Positions 1 to 10,065 of a DNA stretch of 64,000 bases are shown here, in pieces. Where the stretch lies: the NCBI GenBank assembly GCA_030686995.1, contig CM060692.1:16783465-16847464 (forward strand). The letters are read 5' to 3'. The translations under genes and the position numbers were made by a program. Origin of the DNA: Artemisia argyi (lineage: Eukaryota > Streptophyta > Magnoliopsida > Asterales > Asteraceae). The notes under the pieces were generated by a model. It ran no database searches. It was given only the letters and a program-made list of their open reading frames with translations, and had not been told where the DNA came from. Numbering within the stretch: the stretch's first letter is position 1; each line of letters starts with the position of its first letter.

Positions 1-94
1 AATTCTAATTAAAGGTTTTCCAAACAAACAATTGAATAAATTCGAATCAACATTTTGAAACAAAGTTTTTATAAAATGAAAAAAAAGGGAAAAA

Positions 95-457
95 CTATTC
101 AACCCCCCCTTCTAGTTTTCCACAGATAATGATTTCGAAACTACCTAATGTGACGGGTAATAGGTTTATGCTGAAGGGGCGGTTACGGAAATTCAATGTG
201 CAAAAATGGATGATAGTGTCTATTCTTTCAATATTTCCATTAGCTAATTCTACATCATAACCAATTCCTAGAGGTGTCGAGGCGATTCCTAGTAGAGGCA
301 TAAACGTAGTGGATATGAAACTCCTATCAGCACTAGTATCAAACAATATGGAAGCATAGCGGTTGTTGAGAAGGAACGTACCAGTAACGACATTCGTATC
401 CTCCTTGATCTCCTTTCCAACCGCATAAACCTTAGCTTGGGTTGCTCCCACATCCAC
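95..457 (-). pseudogene. gypsy retropepsin (aspartic protease) fragment
   Basis: This 120-residue ORF matches the protease domain of Ty3/gypsy polyproteins. It starts with a VVTGTFLLN-type strand followed by the active-site region LFDTSADRSFIS. The usual active-site triplet is DTG and here it reads DTS. The ORF ends soon after FEIIICG, where the family would continue into GMDWL and reverse transcriptase. It is out of frame with the gag ORF upstream. This is a truncated, probably inactive remnant. Confidence 0.75.
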
Positions 458-679
458 TGACGGTGCTTCAGCAACTTGGATTCCTCTGTTCCCTCCTATT
501 CCTTGATGATTTTGGCGTTGTCCACCACTTCATGTTCCTCTGTTTACCCAACTTGTTCCATTTCCAGTATTTCCTCCAGTCAATGTCTCACGGCATTCAT
601 TCCTGTAATGTCCCTTCTTACCACATCCAAATCAAGTAACTGTTGCCTTCCAATCATTGCCCTATACCATAGCAAGTAG

Positions 680-1681
680 TCAGGACCTATAATCCTTAGC
701 AAGATCCCCTGGCTTAGAGCAATTCTTGCATATCACAGCACATCTTCCATAGTGATGATGGGTGCATCGTCTACACAACGGTTTGGTTCCATCATAATCT
801 TTCTTCTCTCCATTACCAATTGCATACACCTTGGTAGTCTCTTGCCGTTTGTTGGGCTTGTCATGTCCCTTAGCATGTTCATTCCTTTTCCTCTTATCCT
901 TCTTCCCTTTCTCAGCATTCTCCAATGCAATGGAATCCATTAGACTCTGAGCTATAGAGATGGCCTCATGAAGATTTGCGGGTCTCGCAGCGATCACATC
1001 ATTCCTCGTTGCTAGAGGCAGACCATCAGTATAATGATCAATCTTGAGTGCCTCATTCTTGACCATGTCTGGGCAAAGCAATGAAAATTCCTGATAACGA
1101 CGATTGTAAGTTTTGATCAACAGATCCTTGAACTGCTCCCAAGTCATAGCATACGCCACTTCTTCTCCAACCGACTTACGATAGTTATTCCACCAAGTTA
1201 ACGCTTCGTCTTTCAGAGTAAATGTCGAAAATTTCACCTTAGCATTCTCAGCACAATTACTAATGTTAAACACTGACTCAGTCTTTTCTATCCACCTTAC
1301 CAAGTAAACGACTCCTTCAGTTCCACAGAATTCAATAGGTCCGCAAGAACGGAATTCCTTGTAGTTACAACCGGGAGTTAGGACAGGCAATGGAGTTCCA
1401 GCAGATGTATTGGAGTGGTTCGATTCCGCTAACAGTTCGGCAACACGCTGATTCACAAGTTGGTTGATCATATCCTGATCGACGGTAGGAGTGTTAGGCC
1501 GGAAGTGACCATTGGCACCCTGAACGTCAAAATTCGGGTTCCTGGCATTGTGATTGGTAGTGTCATGATTGTCGGGAGTTGGGGTCTCAACATTTCGTTA
1601 GAGACGTCGTCCTCGACGACCGGTGGTAGCCACAGCAGGGCCAGTTTGAGTGGATCTGATTTGGTTTCGTCGTTGAGCCAT
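680..1681 (-). pseudogene. gypsy gag (capsid and nucleocapsid) remnant
   Basis: The gag start is most likely the ATG at 1681 (MAQRRNQIRS). An in-frame stop follows near 1598, and the frame stays open from about 1595 to 680. The middle carries the retrotransposon gag signature (LVRWIEKTESVFNIS, TWWNNYRKSVG, FKDLLIKTY). The C-terminus holds a basic stretch and a nucleocapsid knuckle. That knuckle reads CKNCSKPGDLAKDY, so the His and the last Cys of the CCHC motif are lost. With the early stop and the later frameshift into protease, the gene is decayed. Gag normally forms the capsid particle in the cytoplasm. Confidence 0.8.
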
Positions 1682-2027
1682 CAATCTGAATTCACGACAT
1701 AAGTTTTCATGAGATTCCCACAACACATAACATAACGTCCAAGAGCGGAGACAATAAGCAATAGATAGGATACCAATAGAATACCAATCACAATTATGCC
1801 AAAATCCATAGAATATCACAATACTAATATGAAAACCAACATCCATACAAATAAGAGATTCGATACAATGTTTCAAGATACGGTAGAGTAATAGATAATA
1901 ACGGTCTAAACAATACAATATTACGGAAATGGAAAATGAGATGATAAGATAACTAGCTATTCAAACCAAAGACTCCTCAGTTTAGAAAGCGACGTAACTA
2001 CATAAGTCGACAACACTAGCCACGACT

Positions 2028-2963
2028 CTAGCGAAGACTTCTCAGCTCATCCTGTAGACTCTTAACCTCTCTCCATAACGAACTGATCTCAACGCTCTGA
2101 ACATCTCTGTCTCTCATATGGTCGGCGACCTCTCTCTCTAAATCAGCAGTCCTCCTCCACAGTTTCCTATCCGCATCCCTAGCGGTGAGGAAACCTCTCT
2201 GAAGACTGTCCATCTGCTCACGCAAGTCCGTCTTGGTCTATCTTAATACTCTAGTCCTACCCAGAACAAGTCCCATATCATCCCTCAACTCATCAATAGT
2301 ATCTGCAAACTCATCCCGCATCCGTGCAATCAATGCACTAATCCTAGCTCCCTGAACCTGTAATCGCTCCCGAACTCGACCAATCTCTCCATACTCAGCC
2401 ACCTCTGATGACACCGCAAATGGCAAGTCTGATCCAGGTGAAAGGGTAGGTGAATCAATCTCAGCTGGCGGTCCTGGAACACAGGGTAAAGGCGAAAATG
2501 GAGGGGAATCTGGCTCATCTGAATGGGCAGAGTGAGCTGGGCTCTGAGCTGGTGCAATAGCATCGTCCGAAACATCCCCCTCCTCCTCAGGAGGGTCCAT
2601 ATCCTCATCCTCCTTCTCCATAGAAGGTTCAACATCATCATCCTCATCCTCCATAGGAGGGTCTACATCATCATCTGAATAAGAATCCATAAGTTGACGC
2701 CTCTGAGAGGGCGAACCAGGTAAGGGTAAGGTCGATGATCTGGAACGGCGATGAGGTGATGAAGAAGGTGACGATGACAGAAGAGAGCAAGCAGTAAGGT
2801 GTACTGGAGACGGTAGAGGTCGTACTGACATGCGAGCTGTAACACGATGAGTGAATCGAGGAGATATCCGTGCTAGAGCCTGATGCAAAGTAAGCTGTCT
2901 GGAAGAGCTAGAATGCTCCACCACAGGTATAGGCATCTGAGATGAAGCTGGAGTAGGTAACAT
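2028..2963 (-). pseudogene. gypsy leader ORF, proline- and acid-rich
   Basis: Two adjoining minus-strand frames (2238-2963 and 2028-2225) encode a Pro/Ser-rich then Asp/Glu-rich protein ending in heptad-like helical segments (RVRERLQVQGARISALIARM; LEREVADHMRDRD). Comparable low-complexity plus coiled-coil regions precede gag in composite-family Tekay-like elements. That comparison is from general knowledge, not a search. A stop near 2238 splits it. It could be an N-terminal extension of gag or a separate leader ORF. Confidence 0.45.
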
Positions 2964-3550
2964 TGAGATGGATGAAGAAGATGAAGCAATGGCTGAACGA
3001 CGGACAATCTTATAAGGATCATCCTAATTTGGAATCATCGGAATCCATGCTGGGTGAACAGAACCACCAAGGATGTCCTCAGACACATCGTAAGAGAATG
3101 AAGGTTTGTCTGTGACAACGGCGTAGGGGTAGGTGTAAGTGTTTCAAAGTGAATTAAACCGCGCAACTCAATATCAATGCAAACATCTCAATCAAAACAT
3201 AGCTCATAGAATCAATCATTTTTCAAAACAATGTAAACAAGTACCGCATTACTCTAACATGTCTAAAATCATAAAACTGCTTAAGGCTCAAATAAGTTCC
3301 CAAAATGCATTGTCATACTAAATCAATTAATCAGAAAATATTGGCTGAAATCATAGTGTAAAGTTTCTAATCACATACTTTAGTTCTCGCATCTATCCCA
3401 AAATAATCGTTTCATACTCTCATATTGTTCAAAACTTATCTTAAAGGAAAGACTTCGGCTTCGCAGCTGGAAGGCGTCGGTCGAGGATCGATTTTTATGA
3501 AAATGGTTATAGTTTAGGTTTAATATGTACCTAGTTCTCTATAACCTTGA

Positions 3551-3562
3551 GCTCTGATACCA
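3551..3562 (-). other. primer-binding site, initiator tRNA-Met
   Basis: Read on the minus strand the sequence is TGGTATCAGAGC, the standard plant LTR-retrotransposon primer site matching the 3' end of initiator tRNA-Met. It lies 3 bases inside the LTR edge at 3566. It fixes the orientation of the element and one LTR boundary. Confidence 0.9.
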
Positions 3563-5594
3563 ATCTGTAACACCCCCAAAATTTGGTACAGCGGAAGACT
3601 TACAAGCTTTCGGGGTGCTACGGGGATTGGTAACATCACAAGTATAGAAAGCAAGATAGCATAGATAAAATGTAAACAAAAATCAATATTTGGTTAAGGT
3701 TTACATTCCTCCAAAATCTTTGAAAAAGGAAAGCCCATAATAGATAAAGTAAATAGGTCCACAATAAGAAATATCAGAGTCTCATCGATGCCTCAAGCCA
3801 TGCCAAATCCAAGCTACGCCACCGAATCCAAACTACGAAAATACACATCTAGTTACCTGAGAAAAACATGATAAAAGGTCAGCTTATACTGGTGAGTTCA
3901 TAGGTTTAAATCTTAAAGTAACGATGGACCTGAAGAGTTACGCGCTATGTGTGACTAGAGCCAGGCATAGATAAGCATTCCAACATCATAACAATTCCCA
4001 ATGATAAATTTCTTATCTACGAAAGATAAGTGGTCATAATGAGCGGATCCCTCGGCGGTCACTAGCCAGGTCTACGCTACAGTAAGGAACCACCCGTTAC
4101 TGCCCTGGGTCTAGGCCATAGGTAGAAGTCTATTCTTAACTAGGTCAGCCCTAGAAAGTCACCAACTACCGCAAATCTAAACTTAACTAGCCAACACAAT
4201 ATAGCAAAACTAAAAATAGTAGCAGGTCTGAAAATAATTTGCATACATTCTCCCCTAAATTTAGAAAACGGTAAAATACGATTAAAAGTGGGGCTATGAA
4301 ACTCACCTCAAATCGAATAAAGCACAGGCAACAAAGCAAGAGAGTAAAGAAGCAGCTAAACGTCTCGGCTAACTACGGACTTCGCACCTAATCATATAAA
4401 ATTCGGCTCAATATCATTTTTAAAAGAGTTTAGTATATTCCCAAAATTTCCCAAATAGTTTCCGTTTTATCTTCCAAAACAACTGCTTGAAAATTCGTTA
4501 TTTACTGTTTGGTATCGTTTGGTATCGTCGGGTGTGTGTATACTAGAGACAAAGTCTCAACTCAAGTGAACTCACGCCAAACGAAAGGGTTAAAATGGCC
4601 TCAAATGAAAAAGTCAAATAGCATGCAAATGCATAATGCTTCAAACAAACCAAGTAGTATGTGAAACATATAAAGTCAATCAAGTCAAGTCTCAAGTCAA
4701 AGCTAAGGTCAAAGATATGACCTTAAGAGTCGATAAGTTCTCGTTCGAAGGGTCAATCTCTTATCAAATTCGTCAACCTGATAAGCTTAACCATTCTTCC
4801 GTTTACTTATTGATTCCAAAGTTATATCATATATATACAAATCATAGAATACATTTCCCAGTAATATTGTCACTTGATATTTTTGCTGAGCTCCTATTGG
4901 GCTCGTCTGTCCAATAGGTCCAATAAACGTACTAAATGACCTATTAATGTTAAACCGATCCGTAACTCCAACAATAAATGAGGGTAATAAATACTAGTGA
5001 GGGCTAATATCTATTTAGTTTCACGTGCACCCGAACATTTAATAACTCTCGTTGTAGAAAACTTCATATTATTTCCGAAACATTTTCATTTAAGCGTAAA
5101 AGTCAAGTTGTTTTAATAAAGTTACCGATAAATATTAGGGAAAATTACACAAATAGGTAATGAACTTTCAGAAATTTCTAATGTTAGGTAATGAACTCTC
5201 AAAAATATTAATATAACCAATAAAACTTATTGAAACCGTCAATGTTATGCAATATATGCTATTTTTGCAACTTGTAACCGGTACAACCGGTTACCATTGT
5301 ACTACGTTTGTGTATAAGGATAAAGTTGTCATTTCACCCTTATGACTCACCATTACAACTCACCACCACCGATCAACCAACTCTAATTTCTTATTCAACT
5401 TCATTTTAATAATCACCTCTCCCACCATCTTCTCCAACTTTTTTTAGATAATTATTCACTATTTATTCCAAAACTACACATCAAACAACGACATACCTTT
5501 ATTAACCAACAAATCACATCTTCAACCTCTATACATACAATAAATCCAAAACAACATATACACAATCTTACACCAAAAAATAAAATAAAATGTA

Positions 5595-5822
5595 TTACAC
5601 CATATCTGAGGCATTAGGATTAGAACAGGATTCATCGTGAGATAAAGAAGCATGATCTTTGTGATTAGCATTTGCATTAGGTGGTACAATTGGTACCCCA
5701 AATGCTTGTGCATGAGTTCTAATATCTTGTCTTCCTCTTGCTCTTCCAATCAAATAACATCCAATTCCAAGCATCAGTGAGAACAGAATCAGTGGAAGTG
5801 ATATCACAAACACCATTGCCAT
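5595..5822 (-). CDS. captured small transmembrane protein ORF, 75 aa
   Basis: The ORF starts MAMVFVISLPLILFSLMLG, one hydrophobic segment covering residues 1-25. A short basic GRARGRQDIRTH motif follows, then a Pro/Asn-rich tail with VPIVPPNANAN. The arrangement resembles small unnamed plant transmembrane proteins that share an R-A-R/K-G-R-Q motif after a single helix. That is recalled similarity and no function is known to me. It lies wholly inside the Mutator-like element and has an unbroken frame, so it may still be translatable if transcribed. Upstream minus-strand DNA (5840-6070) is GGT-repeat-rich and looks like captured non-coding sequence. Confidence 0.6.
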   Translation of the reverse strand: MAMVFVISLPLILFSLMLGIGCYLIGRARGRQDIRTHAQAFGVPIVPPNANANHKDHASLSHDESCSNPNASDMV

Positions 5823-6221
5823 CTTTTTGTTATTTATGCTTCAAATGATCAAGAAATAAAATGGCAGAGCAAATGGTAATATGGTATAGAAAGTAGCAAT
5901 GAAACAATATATGTCCATCTTCTCCAACTTAATTTCTATAACTTCATTTGTCACCACCACCACAGCCACCCTGTTAGCGTCACCACTATCCCGTCGATAG
6001 CACCACCACCACCATTCTGTCAACTTCACACTCACCGGTCCGTCACCTGTCATACATCCGGCCACCACCACCTACCTAGATCCAGGCGGCACCACCTGTT
6101 ATTACTGATTCTCAATTGGAAAATCCATCCATCGATATTAAATTACTCAAAAAACCTTAGATCTAAAAATATAATCCTTTAAAATACCAAATAATATCAC
6201 TTTGATAGAAACCACAATGAA

Positions 6222-6422
6222 ATGTGTTTTTTTAAGCATAAGATGAAATGTGCATGGCAGCCATCTTTAAACATTTCAACTGTTTTGACAAGTATTGGGT
6301 TGTTGAGCGAACCCAACCCTGACGATGGTCTAATGTGTGAAGCGGCCAGTAAATATTTTACTAGTAATTTGGAGTTTTGGACCAATATCGTAAAAGATAG
6401 ACATAGTTTAATGAAACGTTGA
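6222..6422 (+). pseudogene. captured fragment of a UBC37/UBE2T-type E2 gene
   Basis: Residues 10-44 of this ORF ([17 protein letters not shown], then [14 protein letters not shown]) match the helix region after the active-site cysteine in the plant E2 usually named UBC37, the UBE2T-like class. One Leu of the family's LLLSEP run is absent. The active-site Cys segment and the N-terminal half of the E2 fold are missing, and similarity ends after CEAASKY. The piece is therefore an exon fragment, not an enzyme. It runs opposite to the membrane-protein ORF in the same Mutator-like element. Confidence 0.75.
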
Positions 6423-6764
6423 TGATTATTTTTTGTATTTCAATGTGTAGAGCAAGGAGTATAAGTACAACAAACAAGTTTTTGACCAGAAGGCGCGTTC
6501 TATGGCTAAAAGAGATGGGTGAGGGTGAGTATTAGTTGGTTTGTGTGGGCCCAACAAGCTGACGTGGCACCAAACGGTCATATTGCATAACATTAACGGT
6601 TACATCAAGTTTTGTTGGTTATATTAGTATTTTTGAGAGTTCGTTACCTAACATTAGAAATTTTTCAAAGTTTGTTACCTATCTGTGTAATTTTCCCTAA
6701 ATATTAATCTAATTTAATAGTCAATAATTATCATTAACGTTATTATTTATTTATTACTTTGCTT

Positions 6765-6870
6765 GTTTAATATATATATACAAGTGGTCATGTACATATA
6801 TATACACATATGTTTGCATATATGTCTACATATATATTTAGACTTGTATATATACATATATAACAAGTTA
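6765..6870. repeat. AT-rich imperfect TATATA/CATATA tract
   Basis: A low-complexity tract of TATATATA and ACATATAT units inside the gypsy LTR. Related ACAAGT and ACTTGTATATA words near its ends could fold back. No gene or promoter is assigned to it. Confidence 0.6.
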
Positions 6871-8723
6871 GCCATTATAAATGAATTTTAATGAGTTAAT
6901 ATTTAACGAGTTATTATTTATCCGAGTCCACGTGTCCGAGTCATCACTTCCCAGTCCACATAATCAATAAAGTCCAAAAAGTCCATGTTACGGCTTTGTC
7001 GAAGTAGCAATTGACTAGAAAGTCAAGACAACTCCGACGTTGCACAACCTCACAAATAATATATAACGTCACAAAAACAAATATTCTCCGTCTCATCATC
7101 AAACCAAGTCCAATATTCCCAAATAATACTTCAACATCACGAGGTCGTCTACGACACTCGTCTACCCTAAACTCCGTCATTCTAAATCATCTCACAATCG
7201 AATCCCAATATCCACAACGTCTAAATTACAATCCCATAATATCAATACTTCAACCAATATCAGCCAATAAGTTACCACAAGCTTCAAAATTACCATTTTA
7301 GTCGAAATATTTTACCGTTAACCATATGCTCAAAAGCTCGAATACACCAAATTAAACATAACCAAAACATCAACATAAAGAGAAAAATAAAACAACTCGG
7401 CTACTAGGACCAAAACCGCGACCATAGAGTCTAGGTTAATGGTGGAACGAGACACAACCCGCAGCCAAAGGGCCTTGGGTCCTCGGCTTTGCAACCAAAC
7501 ACACCCAAATGGTGTCAAACTTGTTCAAAACACACCCAATTCAATACCAAATCATCCAATATGTACCAAAAATCAACCATAAGCCACAAAATGGGTCAAA
7601 AACAACAAAAATCATCACAAGGTCGTGGGCTACCCCTCAACCCATAATGAATCCGAAACCAAACACACTCTAAATGATACCAAACTTGTTTATTTCATGT
7701 TTTTATTAACCAAAAACCATTAAAACATAAAAACCCACTTAGTTTAATCCCAAATTTACCAGTTCTTGATAGTTTGACTCAGGTTAAAGTCAAACCCACA
7801 AAAAGAATTAACTATCTCACCTTTTCTTACAAGATTTATATGTTTTTAACAACAAGGATGGTGTATGTGATGATAGGTAGCTCGAATTTAACAAGAAAAT
7901 GGTGTTAGAGGTTGTTTGAATGTATAAAATTATATAGATATGAAGAAAATGTGATGGTGATTAATTTAGTGATGTTAGATTATAAAAAAAATGGATGGTG
8001 GTGGTGTTTGTGGGGTGGCCGGCGGCACAAAGAAGAGAGGAGAGGTGAGGGAGATGAAAATGATGAAGAAAATGAGGTTAGGGGTAGGGTTGTGTGTATT
8101 TGTTTGGTGTAGTTAGTCAAAATTACATTTTAGTCCCCGTTTTCTTAGTTATTTGGCCACAAGGGTTCGGGTTAGGGGCTAGTGGTGAAATTAATATTAT
8201 CTCACTTGGTTTAACTTATTTTCTTTCCTGGAAAGCTATTAGATGTCACCGTTTGTGTTTTTAAATGTTACTGTTGGGTTTAAATACGTTTTTACGTAAA
8301 AGGTGATAATAAATACGTTTATAAAATTAAACAAAATGTTTTCTTAATTTTTGTTAACAAAATCAAATCGGTACTAGAAAAATGTGTCATCACCACTCTC
8401 GGGTTCATTTATGTTGTTTCATTGTTTGTAGTTTAAGTTTCCAAAATATTTGACTATAAATACGTTCGTCAAAGAAATAAATTCATAAATTATTTATCTC
8501 GCATTTGATTAGGATTTCTAGTGACAAAGTCACGTAGTGCCTAATTATAAGGTATATGGGGAAACTAAATAGTACGCATAGTTATAAATACGTTATAAAA
8601 ACTTCTGGTTTCCTCAAAAATTCTAGAGACTCGATAAAATCATCGATAGTTTAAATTTTGCGTTTATGAAAATGTAATGCGGTAAATTTAAAAAGGGTCC
8701 CTAAATTACCGGTTGTCACAGTC

Positions 8724-9691
8724 TTCTTGCCACGTTTATTGGTACGCCTAAAAGCTTATATGCTTATACTAGCCAAATGTGCAAGGAATCATGGAGCCGT
8801 AGTACTTTTGCTAGGTGCATGATTGATGTGAAGTAGGATGAAGTGCTTAGGGACAGCCTTACTGTTGAGATACCTTTACTTAATGGGTCGGGTTCGACTA
8901 TTGAGAAGATTCGTGTTGAATACGAGTGGAAATCACCTCGTTGTGATAAGTGTAAGATTTTTGGTCATACTCTAATAGATTTTCTTAAATTTGTTCCAAC
9001 TACTACTCAGCCTACACCAAGTGTTTATGATGGTTTCCAAACGGTCAATACTGAGAAGAAGAGTAATAGTGGTGGCAAATCTGGTCCTAATAAAGGAGCT
9101 TTTACAAAGCCTATTGTGGGTAAAAAGATGCAATATAGAACCAAAGTGCCTCCTACTGAACTCAAGAGAGTGGATGGAACTAAGAAGAAGACTTCTGATG
9201 TGGCTAGTTCGAGTGGAACGAAGATTTCTACATCTAACCAGTTTGATGCTCTTAATATGGATGATACAGATGTTTTTGGTATTCTTACTAATGACACCAA
9301 CAAGGATGTGGTTTCTGGTCGTACAATGAAAGTTAATGAGGATAAGTCTTTAAAGACTAGTAATGCATCACAAGATCCTCTTGTGAGTGATATGAAAGAT
9401 AAGGAACAGTATGGGTCTCCTAAGATTAGTATTTCTCCTGCTCCATCTACCTCATCTACTAAGAGGGTTAACCCATTTTCTAAGGTGGGTGAGGTTGTAG
9501 TTTCTGATAGTGATGATGATGAGGTTCTTAACACGTTTGACGAATCAGCAAATCTGTTTGGCGGTGGTCATGAGCGTGAAGATGAGTTTGATGACTATGA
9601 TGATTATTCGAAGCAAATTTATGATCTTCCACGGAATTTGGATGCTCTTAATGCCATGTATGGCTTTAATCTCCAAGGTCGTAGGAAGTAG
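8724..9691 (+). pseudogene. L1-type LINE ORF1 remnant (zinc knuckle)
   Basis: The conceptual frame begins next to the gypsy LTR edge and reads FIGTPKSLYAYTSQMC, then SWSRSTFARCMIDV, a stop at about 8836, and an open frame to 9691. This matches the end of the DUF4283 region and the adjoining zf-CCHC_4 knuckle of plant L1 ORF1 proteins. The knuckle reads CDKCKIFGHTLIDF, with the last Cys replaced by Phe. The C-terminal part is Ser/Thr/Lys-rich and ends in an acidic patch (DSDDDE, DEFDDYDDY). The N-terminal half was removed where the gypsy element inserted. ORF1 normally coats LINE RNA. Confidence 0.75.
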
Positions 9692-9890
9692 TTTACATTT
9701 TTGTCAGTCTTTGGTTACCATGTGGTTAGTGGTTTGTTTGCTTGTTTAGAAGATAGGAAGTATCTTGTTATGTAACTTTCTCGCCTGTGTATCGGGCTAA
9801 GATATGGGATTCACCCATATCCATTGTACTTAAATGCTTTTTAGCGTAATATATTTTCCGGGTTGTTGACCTTTTACCCCAAAAAAAATA
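9692..9890 (+). mobile_element. LINE 3' untranslated end and short A tail
   Basis: After the ORF1 stop there is no endonuclease/reverse-transcriptase ORF2. Only about 190 bp follow, ending GACCTTTTACCCC and an A run at about 9880-9888, a form I know from plant L1 3' ends. The element therefore has ORF1 and tail only. Confidence 0.55.
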
Positions 9891-10065
9891 TAGGCAAGAA
9901 TTAAGTTAAATCATTAATTATTTTTGCAACCTTTTGCAACCCTTGCACTTCATCTAACCGACTTTTAATTTTATACTAAATGTCATGTGATCAATTCGGG
10001 CAACCCTTGTACTTCATCTCGTTTCATGATTGTATAGTTATTATGAGGCTGCATTGAATTCCGAG
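9891..10065. repeat. dispersed repeat, copy 1 left half
   Basis: This stretch (TTAAATCATTAATTA, then CTAACCGACTTTTAATT, then the 10061-10065 CCGAG) is closely similar to 20950-21130. It continues at 13531-13600 beyond an insertion. It provides an outgroup that shows the empty site of that insertion. Confidence 0.75.

Larger units (their letters stand above)
5138..6697. mobile_element. Mutator-like element (Pack-MULE), complete, non-autonomous
   Basis: The ends are inverted repeats of about 120 bp, near 85-90% identical by eye. Both start GGGAAAATTACACA/A and share TTTCTAATGTTAGGTAA. The element is flanked by a perfect 9-bp direct repeat TAAATATTA (5129-5137 and 6698-6706), the size typical of Mutator insertions. 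It is 1,560 bp and encodes no MuDR-type transposase. The interior holds a small membrane-protein ORF and a ubiquitin-conjugating-enzyme fragment from different genes, which makes it a Pack-MULE. It sits inside the gypsy LTR and is therefore younger than that LTR. Confidence 0.92.
1..8720 (-). mobile_element. Ty3/gypsy LTR retrotransposon, 5' part (Tekay-like)
   Basis: On the minus strand the order is 5' LTR (8720 to 3566), primer-binding site, a long leader with a proline/acid-rich ORF, gag and a protease fragment, which is the gypsy order. Reverse transcriptase, integrase and the 3' LTR are not in the window. The gypsy protein similarity stops near position 128. The first bases carry an unrelated motif with a run of C, so a second element or rearrangement probably joins there. 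Gag has a stop codon and a degenerate zinc knuckle, so the copy is dead. Assignment to the Tekay/Del chromovirus group rests on the long LTR, the TGTGAC...GTTACA ends and the initiator-Met primer site, and is inference. Confidence 0.8.
3566..8720 (-). repeat. gypsy 5' LTR, interrupted by a MULE
   Basis: The LTR begins on the minus strand with TGTGACAACC (at 8720) and ends with GGGTGTTACA (at 3566), directly before the primer-binding site. Without the Mutator-like insert and its duplicated 9 bp it is about 3.59 kb, long but within the range of Tekay-like LTRs. ORFs inside it (for example 4636-4917, 7011-7301, 7912-8112) show no protein similarity I recognise and are taken as chance. The partner LTR is outside the window, so its age cannot be read. 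Confidence 0.75.

Noticed and set aside
9025..9534. 169-codon minus-strand ORF
   Set aside because: It is the antisense shadow of the LINE ORF1 frame. The sense frame has the zinc knuckle.
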